DNA of 64,000 nt, from contig WBMW01005284.1 of assembly GCA_013396635.1 (NCBI GenBank), forward strand, positions 62,001 to 126,000. The letters run 5' to 3'. The translations under genes and the position numbers were made by a program. Below, one piece after another: positions 62,911-64,000 of the stretch. The notes below the pieces were generated by a model that did no database searches, was not told where the DNA came from, and saw only the letters and a list, made by a program, of their open reading frames with translations. Origin of the DNA: Penelope pileata. Its lineage: Eukaryota; Chordata; Aves; Galliformes; Cracidae. Positions within the stretch are counted from its first letter, which is position 1, and every line of letters begins with the position of its first letter.

Positions 62911-64000
62911 GCCTTTATGTATTCCAGCTGTAAAAAATATTATTGAATTAACTTTGATCCCGATCTTGACTTTGTTATCAAGAAGCATTTTTAATTACAA
63001 GAGAGCATCAAATTACTGTGCCTTTGCATATGAAGCGTAGAAGTTTCCAGTGACCCTGAGTCAAAAGACATTTTTGGCCATTAACCTCTATTGAAAATAT
63101 TTTCCTCTTTTTTTGAACAGACCATAGTTCAGTCTCCTTAAAACGTTGCAAGGAAGTATAAAAGTTATGTTAAACAAGAGAGGAAGTTTGTTTTAGTAAG
63201 GAGTTGAGTAGAGCAGAGTTGATCTGTAGTTCTGGTGGTATCACGCATTTGTGGGTGTGAAGTGATATTTGTGGTTGTTGCTGCACGGGGGAGGTAGAAG
63301 TGGCTGAGCGTACCCTGAAGTCTTGCTTTCTATCTTTAACATGGGAAAATATAGATTTTTAGCTTCTTTTCATAAAGAAATAAAGTGCATATGATTCTCA
63401 GTATGTGTGTATATGACTATATTCCAATAACTCTTTGACCTGCTTGCAGGCTTCGGGTAAGCTTAAATTGTTGGATGCTCTTAAGGATATGAAATAGCCA
63501 CATGTCACACAAAATTACTTGTCTAGAAGACAGTGACTCCTGTACCTTAATCAAATCATATGATAGCCCTCTTGTCACAGGGTCTAGACATTGTCTCTAA
63601 GGGGAAGATGGCAACGTGAGCACGATATTTTTTTTTTTTTTTTTTNNNNNNNNNNNNNNNNNNTTTAGAAATCAGCATACCTAAATGGGAGGGGAGCCTC
63701 AGTGTATGCCTTAGCTGAGATTGGAAATCTGCTCCTGAAGACCTTCGAACTCTACAGTCTTTTGAAAACACCTATCCCAGTGCTTCACTTCTTTATCAAT
63801 TTTACAGATAGACACTACTTTTAGATTTCTATGTTCCTCTTTTGAACTGTGTCCACCCATCACAAAATCTTAAGTGTCAGCTCTTTAATACTTTAGGATG
63901 TTTGCCAGACTGAGAGGCTTTAAAAACTTTACGAAGAACAAGACTGAGTAGAACTGCACTAGTTTCTTTTCATGCACTACACATTGTTTATTTCTGCAGG
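62911..64000. other. AT-rich stretch with one gap
   Basis: Unique-looking sequence interrupted by the N gap at 63646-63663. A good acceptor (TTTGACCTGCTTGCAG at 63449) is followed by 15 open codons and a TAG at 63495-63497, too little to call an exon. Confidence 0.5.
63628..63663. other. poly(T) run and 18-N assembly gap
   Basis: Eighteen T residues (63628-63645) lead directly into 18 Ns (63646-63663), followed by TTTAGAA. The true length between is unknown. Confidence 0.97.

Overview
The window looks like AT-rich, largely non-coding nuclear DNA from a bird, most likely a galliform such as chicken or turkey. Three things point there. There are 5'-truncated CR1 LINE pieces whose 3' ends carry the CR1 tail of short ATTCTATG-like repeats instead of poly(A). 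There are three copies of a mariner-derived element with inverted ends of the type CTCCGAAAGTAATGCCTCCT, the chicken Galluhop/Mariner_GG group as I remember it. Interspersed repeats are otherwise sparse. No operons, bacterial genes, rRNA, tRNA, CRISPR array or complete protein-coding gene were seen. The window is best read as intergenic DNA or the inside of very long introns.

Layout. 1-16 kb: unremarkable AT-rich DNA with three mariner-derived copies (about 5.2, 7.4 and 16.0 kb), a CR1 3' end at 12.0 kb and a possible old CR1-like piece at 9.5 kb. 16-38 kb: mostly unique DNA with CR1 remnants at 25.0, 27.6 (the only piece with recognisable reverse-transcriptase C-terminal coding sequence) and 37.3 kb. 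38-57 kb: unique DNA with small local repeats, several perfect short inverted repeats and one GC-richer block near 52.2-52.6 kb. 57.7-58.05 kb: a 299-nt uninterrupted purine tract. 59.4-62.9 kb: an apparent tandem duplication whose boundaries fall on single N characters, so it is probably two overlapping contigs left unmerged plus a misplaced small contig. 63.6 kb: an 18-N gap next to a poly(T) run.

Several short intervals carry a convincing splice acceptor, an open frame and a convincing donor (for example 14405-14507 +, 23639-23705 +, 18534-18687 -). They lie on both strands, none gave a protein I recognise, and pseudo-exons of this quality are expected by chance in 64 kb of vertebrate DNA. 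They are listed as leads, not genes. I found no evidence for a new multi-gene system. The observations most worth checking are the assembly duplication, the purine tract, the internally rearranged mariner derivatives and the few exon-like segments.
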